37,867 bases of DNA from Chitinophagaceae bacterium (GTDB lineage: Bacteria > Bacteroidota > Bacteroidia > Chitinophagales > Chitinophagaceae): NCBI GenBank assembly GCA_025360525.1, contig JANYCA010000038.1, positions 1 through 37,867 of the forward strand, written 5' to 3'. The position numbers and the translations under genes were made by a program. Each line of letters opens with the position of its first letter. Positions within the stretch are counted from its first letter, which is position 1. A model generated the notes under the pieces. The model was not told the origin of the DNA, did not search any database, and saw only the letters and a list, made by a program, of their open reading frames with translations. This document shows positions 1 through 8,831 of this stretch, one piece after another.

Positions 1-186
1 ATACGTAAAAATAACATTCAATATAGGGATGGCGGAATAAACCAGCGCCATTTTACCATAATCGGATGTTTGGATAGATGCTGTGTAAGTAAGATAGGGA
101 GTAAGCAGGTAATTGATAAGTCTTGCGGCTATTGAACTTACACCATACCAAAGCGTTTGACCTGCTAAGTTTTTAATATTACTCAA
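1..186 (-). CDS. Polysaccharide flippase (Wzx/MATE-like), N-terminal fragment
   Basis: This is the first 62 codons of a gene that continues off the left edge on the minus strand. The translation contains NLAGQTLWYGVSS, ARLINYLLTPYL and DYGKMALVYSAIP, followed by a hydrophobic helix. This is the usual amino end of Bacteroidota lipopolysaccharide/oligosaccharide flippases, which move lipid-linked sugars across the inner membrane. The only start seen is TTG at 186 (TTG AGT AAT ATT AAA); I found no ATG upstream in frame. The gene is divergent from the next gene. The family call comes from remembered similarity to this conserved N-terminus; no catalytic motif is visible in so short a piece. Confidence 0.7.
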   Translation of the reverse strand, partial: MSNIKNLAGQTLWYGVSSIAARLINYLLTPYLTYTASIQTSDYGKMALVYSAIPILNVIFTY

Positions 187-302
187 TGCAAAAAAAGTTG
201 AGCAACAAAAATAGTTGTATAAAACAGAATAAACGGCTTCATTTTTTAAAAATTTATGCGTTCTGTTTTTAGCGATTGTATCTTTATAAAAATTACAGAA
301 AA

Positions 303-941
303 ATGAAAAAATCTATATTATTTGCAGCGATAATTTTTTTTTCTATTACCGCTGTTGCTCAAGCCCGTTCTGCAAGTGCAGCGTTCCAAAAAATTTCGCA
401 ACCTGCTGTGGAAATTGAAGTTCCGTTTCCAGAAAAAACAGTGATGAAAACCATTGTAGATATGCTGGAGAAAAAAGGCTATAAAGGTAAAGACACCAAG
501 GGCTATTATACTTTTAAAAGCGTGGTATTACCCGAATTAGGAACGAATGCCTATGATTTATATTTTAAGACAGACCGTAAAAGCAGGAGAGAAAAAGACA
601 TTACTACCCTTACATTACTGGTATCAAGTGGTTATGAAAAATTTATTGGAGATACTACAGATGCTGTTTTAATGACCAATGCAAAAGCATTTTTAAATAA
701 GCAAATTGATGCTTCTGCTGCATTTGATCTTGAAATGCAAATAAATGACCAGGATGAAATAGCAAGAAATGCGCAAAAAAAATTAACATCGTTAATTGAG
801 GATGGACAAAATCTTCAAAAGAAAAAAGAGAAATTGGAAAATGAAATTCAGGAAAATATTAAAAAGCAGGCAGACCAAAAAGCGGAAACTGAAAAACAAA
901 ACCAAATATTCAGCACCCTAAAAGGCAAACGCAAACAATAA
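303..941 (+). CDS. Secreted coiled-coil protein of unknown function
   Basis: I do not recognise this 212-residue protein. It begins with a clear signal peptide (MKKSILFAAIIFFSITAVAQA), so it is exported. A soluble alpha/beta-looking middle part follows (about residues 25-140). The last 70 residues are very rich in K, E and Q (for example KKKEKLENEIQENIKKQ) and should form a coiled coil. I chose the ATG at 303 because the upstream in-frame extension (codon at 276) would place charged residues before the signal peptide. It stands alone between a divergent flippase and a convergent peroxidase gene. No function is proposed. Confidence 0.75.
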   Translation: MKKSILFAAIIFFSITAVAQARSASAAFQKISQPAVEIEVPFPEKTVMKTIVDMLEKKGYKGKDTKGYYTFKSVVLPELGTNAYDLYFKTDRKSRREKDITTLTLLVSSGYEKFIGDTTDAVLMTNAKAFLNKQIDASAAFDLEMQINDQDEIARNAQKKLTSLIEDGQNLQKKKEKLENEIQENIKKQADQKAETEKQNQIFSTLKGKRKQ

Positions 942-947
942 GTTTCT

Positions 948-967
948 AACTGACGGGGACAGTTTTT
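948..967 (+). terminator. Weak candidate intrinsic terminator
   Basis: A short stem AACTG/CAGTT with a 7-base loop is followed by a run of T, just after the stop codon at 941. It lies between two convergent genes. Five base pairs is a weak stem, so this is only a candidate. Confidence 0.3.
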
Positions 968-991
968 AAATCTACTAACCAATAGGAAATA

Positions 992-2059
992 TCAATGCAC
1001 ATGCTGTGGCAAAATATCAGCATTTTCTGCCGGTGCGCTGTACCTTTTATTATGCAGCATTTCCTCATCTGTAAGAGTATATAAAAAAGACAGCAGGTCT
1101 ACTTTTTGCTGGTTGCTGATGGCAATTTTGTTTTTTAAAAGCGAATCAATCGTTGGCTGATTATTATTGATTTTATCCCTGTAATGCTCCACCACCTGGG
1201 ATAGTGTGTATAACCGGCCATCATGCATGTAAGGGGCAGTTAGTGCAATGTTCCGCAGGGTGGGCACTTTAAATTTTAAGGAATCTGCTAACTCACCGGT
1301 TACTTTCATTCTGCCCAAATCCATTAGTGTGGGATGAAGGGTAAGTCCGTTATTTCTAAATGAATTATCAGTAAACAATGGCTCGGTATGGCAGGCATTG
1401 CAATTGGCTTTAAATACTTTGTAGCCATACTGTTCACTGACGGTAAAGGTTGCTTCTCCACGTTTTACTTTGTCGTAGCGTGTGTTGTATGATTGTATGC
1501 TGCCTGTAAATTGTGCCAGGGCTTTTAACATGCGTTGGCTGTTAATGGCGCTATTACCAAACGCTGCCTTAAAAAGCTTTTTGTAGTTGGCATCAGCACC
1601 AATTTTTTTTAGCACATTCTCTAATGTTTCGGCCATTTCGTTGGGCGCCGTTAATGGCGCCAATGGCTGCACTTCAATGTGATTGATGCCGCCATCCCAA
1701 TGCAAGGCAGGCATCCATGCCAGGTTTAATAATGCAGGTGCATTGCGGGTGGTAAAACTATTATTAAAGCCATGGCTAAAATCATGGTCAAAACTGGTAA
1801 AGGCGGCAAATTGCTGGTGGCAACTGGCACAGGCAATACTTCCATCTTTACTTAATCTTACATCATAAAATAATTTTCTTCCTAGTTGAAAACCTTCTTC
1901 AGTTAAGGGATTGGCGGCAAAAATATTCCGGGTTGGCTTGGGCCAGCCTTTGGGTATTACCAATTTTAAATAGTGGGGCTGCCGGTTTTGGAGTCGGTTG
2001 ATAAAGGCACTTGTAAAAGTGATGATGAATATTAGAAATATGGTGATATTTATTTTCAA
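992..2059 (-). CDS. Di-haem cytochrome c peroxidase (MauG/CcpA/MbnH-like)
   Basis: This exported di-haem peroxidase of 355 residues starts with a hydrophobic signal or anchor segment (ITIFLIFIITFTSAF). Two c-type haem sites are visible: CASCH in the N-terminal half and CNACH in the C-terminal half. The family signature KVPTLRNI...APYMHDGR supplies the probable distal Met and a conserved His near the second haem. Family members either reduce H2O2 or oxidise a protein partner. The start appears to be TTG at 2059, as no in-frame ATG precedes the signal peptide. The gene lies 19 bases behind an MbnP-like gene in the same orientation. That pairing points to an MbnH-like role, modifying or oxidising the MbnP partner. 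This is an inference; a plain CcpA-type peroxidase remains possible. Confidence 0.85.
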   Translation of the reverse strand: MKINITIFLIFIITFTSAFINRLQNRQPHYLKLVIPKGWPKPTRNIFAANPLTEEGFQLGRKLFYDVRLSKDGSIACASCHQQFAAFTSFDHDFSHGFNNSFTTRNAPALLNLAWMPALHWDGGINHIEVQPLAPLTAPNEMAETLENVLKKIGADANYKKLFKAAFGNSAINSQRMLKALAQFTGSIQSYNTRYDKVKRGEATFTVSEQYGYKVFKANCNACHTEPLFTDNSFRNNGLTLHPTLMDLGRMKVTGELADSLKFKVPTLRNIALTAPYMHDGRLYTLSQVVEHYRDKINNNQPTIDSLLKNKIAISNQQKVDLLSFLYTLTDEEMLHNKRYSAPAENADILPQHVH

Positions 2060-2078
2060 AAAAGCTGGCCAGGTTTCT

Positions 2079-2849
2079 TTAATTATTAATTACAGATGTA
2101 ACACTAAATAGGTTGCTAAAGTTTACTGCCAGCTGTTTCGCAAGCTTGCCGGGTGCGCTGCACACAGGATTTTCTTTAATGCTGATATCCACTACCCCAC
2201 TCCAGAAACAATTGACATCTGCATTGATATTAATAATACAATTACTGCCTCTTTGTATTAACACCGGGCTGTTTGATGGAAAAGGTAATACCAATTGTTG
2301 CAAAACACTGTTAGTGCCCATGTAACCACCAATATGGTATTCGATTTTATTATTTACAATGCTGCTTTGCGGCGATGTGCCTTCCAACTTTTGCATTATG
2401 TAACCCGATTGCCAGGTCCAGAACATATCGTTTAACGGATCGAGTGCCCCCTTTTGTGCACCGGATGTATTCCGTGCACTATCTACCCCCAACAAAAAAG
2501 CAATGCTATCATAGCTATTCTCCTGCAGCGCAATATTTATTTTTAATGAGCTGTCGATACTTTGATTAACCAGGTAATACCCCGGTTTTAGCATCCATTT
2601 TTTTTGACTGTTCAACAACCTTATTCCCGAGATATAATATTTAAATTTGGATAACCTGTATTGCTCTCCAAAGGGATTGCTGTAGGTGCTGTCATTTAAT
2701 ACCAATGGCAGTTTATTCACTGTATTATTAAAAATAATGGTAGCAGTTCCAAATTTAATGGGCGCCTGCAGGCCACCCTTTATTTGGCAGGTGGCATTTA
2801 TATTTAACAACAGCAGCAAGGGCACAATAACAGATAAGAGGAATTTCAT
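2079..2849 (-). CDS. MbnP-like copper/haem partner protein
   Basis: This exported 256-residue protein resembles the MbnP family, the non-haem half of the 'metallo-mystery pair'. It has a signal peptide (about residues 1-20), then the beta-rich start GTATIIFNNTVNKLPLVLND and the segment QYRLSKFKYYISGIRLL, both typical of the family. A conserved-looking aromatic patch DMFWTWQSGYIMQK lies near the middle, and three further Cys residues (GSNCII, VNCFW, NPVCSA) are spread over the C-terminal half. In studied systems MbnP binds copper and its MbnH partner turns a Trp into kynurenine. The gene sits directly before a di-haem peroxidase, as expected for this pair, and 3 bases after arfB, suggesting translational coupling. 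Family assignment is good; the modification here is inferred. Confidence 0.75.
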   Translation of the reverse strand: MKFLLSVIVPLLLLLNINATCQIKGGLQAPIKFGTATIIFNNTVNKLPLVLNDSTYSNPFGEQYRLSKFKYYISGIRLLNSQKKWMLKPGYYLVNQSIDSSLKINIALQENSYDSIAFLLGVDSARNTSGAQKGALDPLNDMFWTWQSGYIMQKLEGTSPQSSIVNNKIEYHIGGYMGTNSVLQQLVLPFPSNSPVLIQRGSNCIININADVNCFWSGVVDISIKENPVCSAPGKLAKQLAVNFSNLFSVTSVINN

Positions 2850-2852
2850 TTT

Positions 2853-3248
2853 TTATAAGATTACTTTTTTTCGGTTCAGTTTAACTTCTCCCGTTTTCTT
2901 TTTTGTATCAATCCTTTTTTGTTTGGCGGCCTTACCGGGCATGGTGGTTTTTCTTTTTTTAGGAACAATCAATGCTTTCGTTACCAACACATTTATTTTT
3001 TTTATTACTTCCTCTTTATTAGCCAGTTGGGTTCGCTGCGTTTGACTTTTCACCAGCAACCTACCGTCGGCAGTAATTTTATTAGCTAATTTTATATAAA
3101 CCAGGTTTTTTTGATCCGCATTCAGTAAAACTGTTTTTGCAACGGCCCAATATCCTTCCACCATGGTCTCCACCTTGTTCACATTTTGGCCGCCTTTTCC
3201 TCCGCTTCGGGCCGTTTTAAATACTAATTCAGCAGAAATATCCATCAT
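2853..3248 (-). CDS. arfB: Peptidyl-tRNA hydrolase ArfB (ribosome rescue)
   Basis: ArfB (YaeJ/ICT1 family) releases peptides from ribosomes stalled on truncated mRNA. The GGQ catalytic motif sits in the usual setting TARSGGKGGQNVNKVETMVEG near the N-terminus. The protein ends in a long basic tail rich in K and R that in this family enters the empty mRNA channel. No codon-recognition domain is present, which separates it from RF1/RF2. I prefer a start at the paired ATGs at 3245-3248, giving about 131 residues, because homologues begin with a sequence like MDIS. An ATG at 3290 would add 14 residues. It leads a minus-strand run with the MbnP-like and peroxidase genes. Confidence 0.9.
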   Translation of the reverse strand: MMDISAELVFKTARSGGKGGQNVNKVETMVEGYWAVAKTVLLNADQKNLVYIKLANKITADGRLLVKSQTQRTQLANKEEVIKKINVLVTKALIVPKKRKTTMPGKAAKQKRIDTKKKTGEVKLNRKKVIL

Positions 3249-3359
3249 CAAATTTACCTTTAATTGGGTAACATACATTTTCAAATACATTCATTCGGTA
3301 TCTTTATTTTAATAAAAGGAAAAAAAATACAATTTTTGCCAATAACGAACCATTAGTTG

Positions 3360-4115
3360 ATGTTAAAACCTATCTACAATTCCATAACAGAGCGCAAGCG
3401 AAGCGGCAAAAAATCCTTTGCCGTACTTATAGACCCCGACAAGGTAAACAACAACAATATGGGGCAGTTGATAGCGCTGGCTGTAGAAGCTAAAGTGGAT
3501 TATTTTTTTGTTGGCGGCAGCCTGGTAATTTCTAATTATTTAGATGAATGCCTGCAGCTCATTAAAAAGACCTGTTCAATTCCCACTATACTTTTTCCCG
3601 GTAGCCCCTCGCAGGTAAGTAAGTATGCGGATGCTTTGTTGTACCTCTCTTTAATCAGCGGTCGAAACCCGGAGCTGCTAATTGGGCAACACGTAGTATC
3701 GGCACCCGCAGTAAAAAAGAGCGGCCTCGAAATAATGCCCACCGGCTATATGGTTGTTGATGGAGGAGCGCCTACTACCGTTTCTTATATTTCCAATGCT
3801 AGTCCGTTGCCTGCAGATAAAAATGAAATTGCTGTATGCACTGCCATGGCTGGCGAAATGCTGGGTATGCAATTAATATATATGGACGCAGGCAGTGGCG
3901 CCAAACGCCCTATTACAGAAAGTATGATAGAACAGGTTTCGAAAGCTATACAAGTGCCGTTAATTATTGGTGGCGGTATTATTGAGCCTGAAAAAGCTTA
4001 TCTCAATTGCAAAGCCGGTGCCGACGTAATTGTTGTGGGCAACGCCATTGAAAAAGACGCTTCTTTAATTAGAGAAATGGCAGCAGCCGTGCATTCTGTT
4101 GCGGTAACGGTGTAA
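3360..4115 (+). CDS. Geranylgeranylglyceryl-phosphate synthase
   Basis: This 251-residue TIM-barrel enzyme joins a polyprenyl diphosphate to sn-glycerol 1-phosphate to give an ether-linked lipid precursor. It is known from archaea and, as the group II form, from Bacteroidota. The motif LIDPDK (residues 23-28) carries the Mg-binding Asp of the family. FVGGS, the YMDAGSGA segment, IIGGGI and VVGNAIE form the later phosphate-binding loops. The start is ATG at 3360; the TTG just before it is not needed. The gene is divergent from arfB with about 110 bases between the chosen starts. PcrB (heptaprenylglyceryl phosphate synthase) is the related alternative, but the length and Bacteroidota context favour the GGGP synthase group. 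Confidence 0.9.
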   Translation: MLKPIYNSITERKRSGKKSFAVLIDPDKVNNNNMGQLIALAVEAKVDYFFVGGSLVISNYLDECLQLIKKTCSIPTILFPGSPSQVSKYADALLYLSLISGRNPELLIGQHVVSAPAVKKSGLEIMPTGYMVVDGGAPTTVSYISNASPLPADKNEIAVCTAMAGEMLGMQLIYMDAGSGAKRPITESMIEQVSKAIQVPLIIGGGIIEPEKAYLNCKAGADVIVVGNAIEKDASLIREMAAAVHSVAVTV

Positions 4116-4264
4116 TGAGTTATACGCTTGTTTTACCGCTAAAATATTTTTATGAATCTGCCATTGCAAATATTTAAAGTGATTTTATGTTATCACCCAT
4201 TAAGATTACTATGCAAAAGAAAAGCTCATTAAAGTAACCTCCTTTACTATTTTCCGTTTCTACT

Positions 4265-5314
4265 ATGCAGTTCCACCACATCATTAATGCAGCCCTTAGT
4301 AAAGATAATGACAGGCCATTAATGCAAAAGGAAGTATACCCGGTCAGTCATCAACTGCAACATTACCTGCAATTATTTAACAGGGATATTGAGTTACCCA
4401 TTGCCTACTCCGATTTGTTTCATTACCAATATACCAATGCTATCAAAGATAAAAATGGTAAACACACCCATTGGGAAAATGTAGTGTATGAACCAGCAAC
4501 ACTGGCTACGTTAACATCCAAAATAATAGCAACTTACCAATTGTTGAATCAACTGCCTTCTGCTGATTACAGCATTACTGCTATTGACTTTTGTGAATTT
4601 GCCAACAGCATGCCTTTCCGGATAAGCCTTACTAATAATGCCGATAATTCCGCTGATTATTTTTACGTAAAAGCTGCTGATGCCAGTCGTGTTTATGGGT
4701 TGGAACTGGAGCTGTTACTCTCCCTAAACCAAACCAATTTCTTATACCACCAAAACACATTGATAGAAACGCATATTGCGGGTGTACCCGGCGATGAGTT
4801 TTTGCTTACGATGAGTGAATTAACCGGAGAGGAACAATTTTTACTTGCAGAGGAATTTATTCGCTTTAATGAAAGATGTTTTGTAAGGCTGCTGGGAGAT
4901 ATGCGTAGCTACAACTTTGTAGTGTTGCAAAATGAAACAGCTGCAAACAGTTTTAGGATTAAAGCCATCGATTTTGACCAGCAGTGTTATGAGGGTAAAC
5001 TCAATTTATACCTGCCCCAGTTTTACAAAGAAAATCTTTTGTTTGTAGAACTTTCCGTTGCAATGCTCGATAAAAAAAGTATTGAAAAAATAAGGCAGGA
5101 TGAACGAAAAAAAATGGCTGCTTTATACGTTGCCAATAAGCATCAGCTGGAATTGTTGATGAATGCCATGGTGCAGGAAGAAATATCTGAGAACTATAAA
5201 GTAGTTATTTTAAGAAAGGAATTGAATGCCTATCATCATGTACATCATTTTGCACATTGCCGAACTATGGGTGCTATTGTACTGCAACAAATACAACAAT
5301 TATTGCTTCAATAA
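4265..5314 (+). CDS. Uncharacterised protein with kinase-like catalytic signature
   Basis: I do not recognise this 349-residue soluble protein as a named family. Its middle carries a pattern resembling the protein-kinase/aminoglycoside-phosphotransferase fold. There is a strand with Lys at 136 (DYFYVKAAD) and a helix with acidic residues at 147-149. A loop LLGDMRSYNF follows with Asp212 and Asn217, the D+5=N spacing of phosphotransferases. An IDFDQ strand (Asp236, Asp238) comes 19 residues later, like the DFG Asp. The last 90 residues look helical. No signal peptide or membrane segment is seen. The start is ATG at 4265. It stands alone between GGGP synthase and a sensor kinase. The kinase reading is an inference from residue spacing. 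Confidence 0.75.
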   Translation: MQFHHIINAALSKDNDRPLMQKEVYPVSHQLQHYLQLFNRDIELPIAYSDLFHYQYTNAIKDKNGKHTHWENVVYEPATLATLTSKIIATYQLLNQLPSADYSITAIDFCEFANSMPFRISLTNNADNSADYFYVKAADASRVYGLELELLLSLNQTNFLYHQNTLIETHIAGVPGDEFLLTMSELTGEEQFLLAEEFIRFNERCFVRLLGDMRSYNFVVLQNETAANSFRIKAIDFDQQCYEGKLNLYLPQFYKENLLFVELSVAMLDKKSIEKIRQDERKKMAALYVANKHQLELLMNAMVQEEISENYKVVILRKELNAYHHVHHFAHCRTMGAIVLQQIQQLLLQ

Positions 5315-5519
5315 TCCGGACTGTTACCTGGCCTGATTGGAGATTATTACAATGAAGTGAAAAGTAAATTATTAAAGTGTAACCATTATTAGCTGCCTCA
5401 ATGAGATGGCGGACTGATAGCAGCATTTAAATATTAACTTTCCAGTATTATTAAATTCCTTTTTCAACATCAACAGAATAATTATATGCCTGCAATTGAC
5501 TGAAATAAAATTTGTTTCA

Positions 5520-8500
5520 ATGAAAAGAATCTCTACCAAAACCATTATTATAACTGTGTTTGTAACCGCATTTTTTTGTGTGGCTTTTTTTGTATTCGCC
5601 ACTTACAGCAACTGGCGACAAACACAAAAGCAAATAAAGCGGGAAAACGCTTCTTTGGAATTGAGGATAACTTCGGAAAAAATATTAACCCACCAGGGAG
5701 ACCTCGATGCTAACGAAAAAGGTTACATAAAAGATAAGCAAAATTTTGATACTTATTATCAGCAATCTTTAGCCACTTTAAAAAAAGATACCTCCCTGCT
5801 AAATAAACTAATACTTAATAATGCTGCAAGAGAAAAGGAAATACAGCAATTGAAAAGGCTCATCATAAAAAAAACAACCAATTCGGAACAAGCATTTAAT
5901 ATAACCGATGCAAACTCAATAACAGCAATAAACTACAACCGGGATAGCAAACAGATTAGTGATAGCATAAAGATGATTGTTGAAAGCATGGTTGACAAAG
6001 AGAACACTGCGCTATATGAATCAAATTTATTGTTGGAAAAGGCAGCACAAAAAACTACCCGCAATTTTTTTGCACTGGCATTTATTTTTGTTGTACTGCT
6101 TATTGTCTTCTTCTTTATAATAAGTGATGATTTAAAAAAAGGCCAAACAACCGCTTTACAATTAAGTTACCAGGCTTCACTTATCGATACCATATCTGAT
6201 GCAATCCTTACAACAGACAGTAATTTAATTATTATGAGCTGGAATAAATCGGCAGAAGATTTATATGGTTACACGGCAGCCGAATCAATTGGACAGCGCC
6301 TAATAACGCTGCTTCAAGTAGAAATTGGCGAAGAAGAAAGACAAAAAAGTTTAAGTAGTCTTCAAAAAAATGGTTATTACAAACTGGAGTACCAGGGAAT
6401 AAAAAAAAGTGGTGAAGCCATCTTTGTGCTGGCAAGCATTAGCACAATGGTTAATAAAGGAGTTATTAACGGGTATGTATCGGTACATCGGGATATTACA
6501 GAAAGAAAGCAACTGGAAAAGCAACTAAGAGAATTTAACAACCAATTGGAGACACAGGTTAAAGCAAAAACAGTTGAACTCTCCGGGGTATTTGAGCGCA
6601 TTACAGATGGCTTTATTGCATTAGATAGTAACTGGTGCTATACGTATGTTAATGACAGAGTTTGCAAGATTTTAGGAAATCCCCGGGAGTCTTTTTTAGG
6701 AAAAAATATTTGGACAGATTTTCCGGAATCACAAAACAGGGAATTTTTTTATGATAGTTACAATAAGGCACTGAAAACCCAGCAATTTTTTTTTTATGAA
6801 TTGTATTATCGGCCTCTTAATATGTGGATTGAGAACTATATTTATCCATCACCCTCTGGCTTATCTGTTTACTTCAGGGATGTAACACATAAAAAAAAGA
6901 TAGAAGAGCAAATACAAAAAGACAAAGAATTTTCTGATAAAATTGTTGATAGTTTACCGGGGGTATTTTACCTGATTGAATTGGGGGCCACTAAATTGAT
7001 CCGTTGGAATAAAAGACTTGAGCTTGTTACGGGTTACGGCATGCAGGAGATCGCAGAAAAAGATTTTATTGAATTAATTAACCCTGCAGATAGGGAAATA
7101 GTACAGCAAAAAATTGAAAATGCGTTTTTACTTGGGCAGGAAAATGTGGAAACAAACCTATTAACAAAATCCGGCAGAATAATTCCATTTTATTTTACTG
7201 CGATGTTAGTGGAAATAGAAGGTAAGCCGTTTTTAATTGGCAATGGTATTGATATTTCTGGCAGATTAATTGCAGAGGAAAAGTTACAAAAAAGTTTCCG
7301 GCAAATACAATTACTGGCCAGTTTAAGCGAAGCTTTAAGCCAGGCAAAAAACCCCAAAGATATTTACGAATTGGGGTTAAATGCCTTTATTAATATTGTA
7401 AATGCAGACAAAACAGCCATTTGCATTTTCAATGAAAAAGATAAAATGAGCCTGGGGGCTTCTAAAAACCTCGGTGATACATTCATTCAGCAATTCGAGG
7501 ATTTTTGTGATTGGAAAAAGGAGACCCAATTTACCAGGTCAATTTTAATATCGGATATTAACAAGGACCCGTCTATAGAAAGAATTAAACCAGTCTGCAA
7601 TGAGGAGGGGATTGTTTCAATGGGTTTTATTCCTCTTATTTATCAAAACAACCTGTTAGGCAAATTCGTTATTTTATTTACTGCGTTCCATATTTTTACC
7701 GATGAAGAAATACAGCTCATTGAAACTATTGCAAGAGATGTAGCTTTTGCAATCAGCGAAAAAAATGCACAGCTTGCACTTACATCATCCGGATTAAAGT
7801 ATAAACATCTTTTTGATTATAACCCGATGCCCATGTGGATGATCTCGTATCCTGAAAGGAATTTTATAGATGTTAACAAGGCTGCTTTAAAGCATTATGG
7901 CTATACCAGGGAAGAATTTTTACAAATGAATATACTTGATATACGGCCGCCAAAAGATGTTGATTTATTCAAGAAAATGGTTAATGAAATAACTCCGGGA
8001 AGCGATTACAATGGTGTATGGAGACACCAGAAAAAAAATGGAGAAATTATTGGAGTAGAAATTATTGCACATGACGTCGTTTATGAAGGCAACAATGTGC
8101 GGTTGATACTGGCCATAGATATAGATGCAAAAATAAAAGCCGAAGAAAAGCTACAACAGTCCTACCAGCAGATAAGGCAACTAGCTAACCACCTGCAAAA
8201 TATCCGGGAAGAGGAAAGAACCAATATTGCAAGAGAAATTCATGATGAACTGGGACAACAGTTAACCGGTTTAAAAATGTATATATCCTGGCTCACAAAA
8301 AAAATAAAACCCCAGGAGCCGGAGATACAAACAAAGTTCGCTAATACCATGGACTTAATAGAAGACACCATTAAATCTGTAAGAAAAATATCAACCGAAT
8401 TAAGACCCAGCATGCTGGATGATTTAGGCTTGCTGGCAGCAATGGAATGGCAAAGTAACGAGTTTGAAAAAAGATCCGGCATTCCGATAGAGCTAATTAA

Positions 8501-8813
8501 TCTTACCAATAACCAACCCATCCCCCACAAATATACCACCGGCCTTTTCAGGATATTTCAGGAGTCGCTAACAAATGTAGCCCGCCATGCGGATGCAAAG
8601 AAAGTAACTTCATCACTTCTTTATAAAGACAGTCAGTTAACTTTAAACATACAAGACGATGGAAAAGGTTTTGTATTGCACAATATTGGCAGTAAAAAAA
8701 CATTGGGATTGTTTGGCATGAAGGAACGTGCTATGGAAATGGGGGGCAGTTATGAAATAATAACAGAGCCTGGTTTTGGCACAACCGTTTCAATTAAAAT
8801 CCCAATCAACTAA
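5520..8813 (+). CDS. Membrane sensor histidine kinase (CHASE3-PAS-GAF-PAS-HisKA_3)
   Basis: This is a 1097-residue NarL-type sensor kinase. Membrane helices lie at about 8-28 and 183-202, enclosing a periplasmic CHASE3-like domain (DANEKGYI...FDTYY...EIQQLKRLI). Cytoplasmic PAS domains follow at about 215-335 (ends VSVHRDITERK), 350-465, and 470-585. A GAF domain spans about 590-750 and a fourth PAS about 755-885. The HisKA_3 helix contains AREIHDELGQQLTGL, with the phospho-acceptor His908. The C-terminal ATPase shows the N box (FQESLTNVARHA) and G box (IQDDGKGF). I chose ATG at 5520 rather than an upstream TTG. The response regulator gene follows 18 bases later, so the two form a two-component operon. 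The signal sensed is not evident. Confidence 0.93.
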   Translation: MKRISTKTIIITVFVTAFFCVAFFVFATYSNWRQTQKQIKRENASLELRITSEKILTHQGDLDANEKGYIKDKQNFDTYYQQSLATLKKDTSLLNKLILNNAAREKEIQQLKRLIIKKTTNSEQAFNITDANSITAINYNRDSKQISDSIKMIVESMVDKENTALYESNLLLEKAAQKTTRNFFALAFIFVVLLIVFFFIISDDLKKGQTTALQLSYQASLIDTISDAILTTDSNLIIMSWNKSAEDLYGYTAAESIGQRLITLLQVEIGEEERQKSLSSLQKNGYYKLEYQGIKKSGEAIFVLASISTMVNKGVINGYVSVHRDITERKQLEKQLREFNNQLETQVKAKTVELSGVFERITDGFIALDSNWCYTYVNDRVCKILGNPRESFLGKNIWTDFPESQNREFFYDSYNKALKTQQFFFYELYYRPLNMWIENYIYPSPSGLSVYFRDVTHKKKIEEQIQKDKEFSDKIVDSLPGVFYLIELGATKLIRWNKRLELVTGYGMQEIAEKDFIELINPADREIVQQKIENAFLLGQENVETNLLTKSGRIIPFYFTAMLVEIEGKPFLIGNGIDISGRLIAEEKLQKSFRQIQLLASLSEALSQAKNPKDIYELGLNAFINIVNADKTAICIFNEKDKMSLGASKNLGDTFIQQFEDFCDWKKETQFTRSILISDINKDPSIERIKPVCNEEGIVSMGFIPLIYQNNLLGKFVILFTAFHIFTDEEIQLIETIARDVAFAISEKNAQLALTSSGLKYKHLFDYNPMPMWMISYPERNFIDVNKAALKHYGYTREEFLQMNILDIRPPKDVDLFKKMVNEITPGSDYNGVWRHQKKNGEIIGVEIIAHDVVYEGNNVRLILAIDIDAKIKAEEKLQQSYQQIRQLANHLQNIREEERTNIAREIHDELGQQLTGLKMYISWLTKKIKPQEPEIQTKFANTMDLIEDTIKSVRKISTELRPSMLDDLGLLAAMEWQSNEFEKRSGIPIELINLTNNQPIPHKYTTGLFRIFQESLTNVARHADAKKVTSSLLYKDSQLTLNIQDDGKGFVLHNIGSKKTLGLFGMKERAMEMGGSYEIITEPGFGTTVSIKIPIN

Positions 8814-8831
8814 CCAAAAAGATACCCAACC

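Noticed and set aside
948..967. The GGGGACAGTTTTT-type sequence considered as a relic of a transposase-associated repeat
   Set aside because: Only one short copy is seen and no transposase is near; a weak terminator is the simpler reading.
4230..4245. Strong Shine-Dalgarno-like AAGGAGG on the minus strand with an ATG nearby
   Set aside because: The frame that follows stops after six codons, so no gene is supported.
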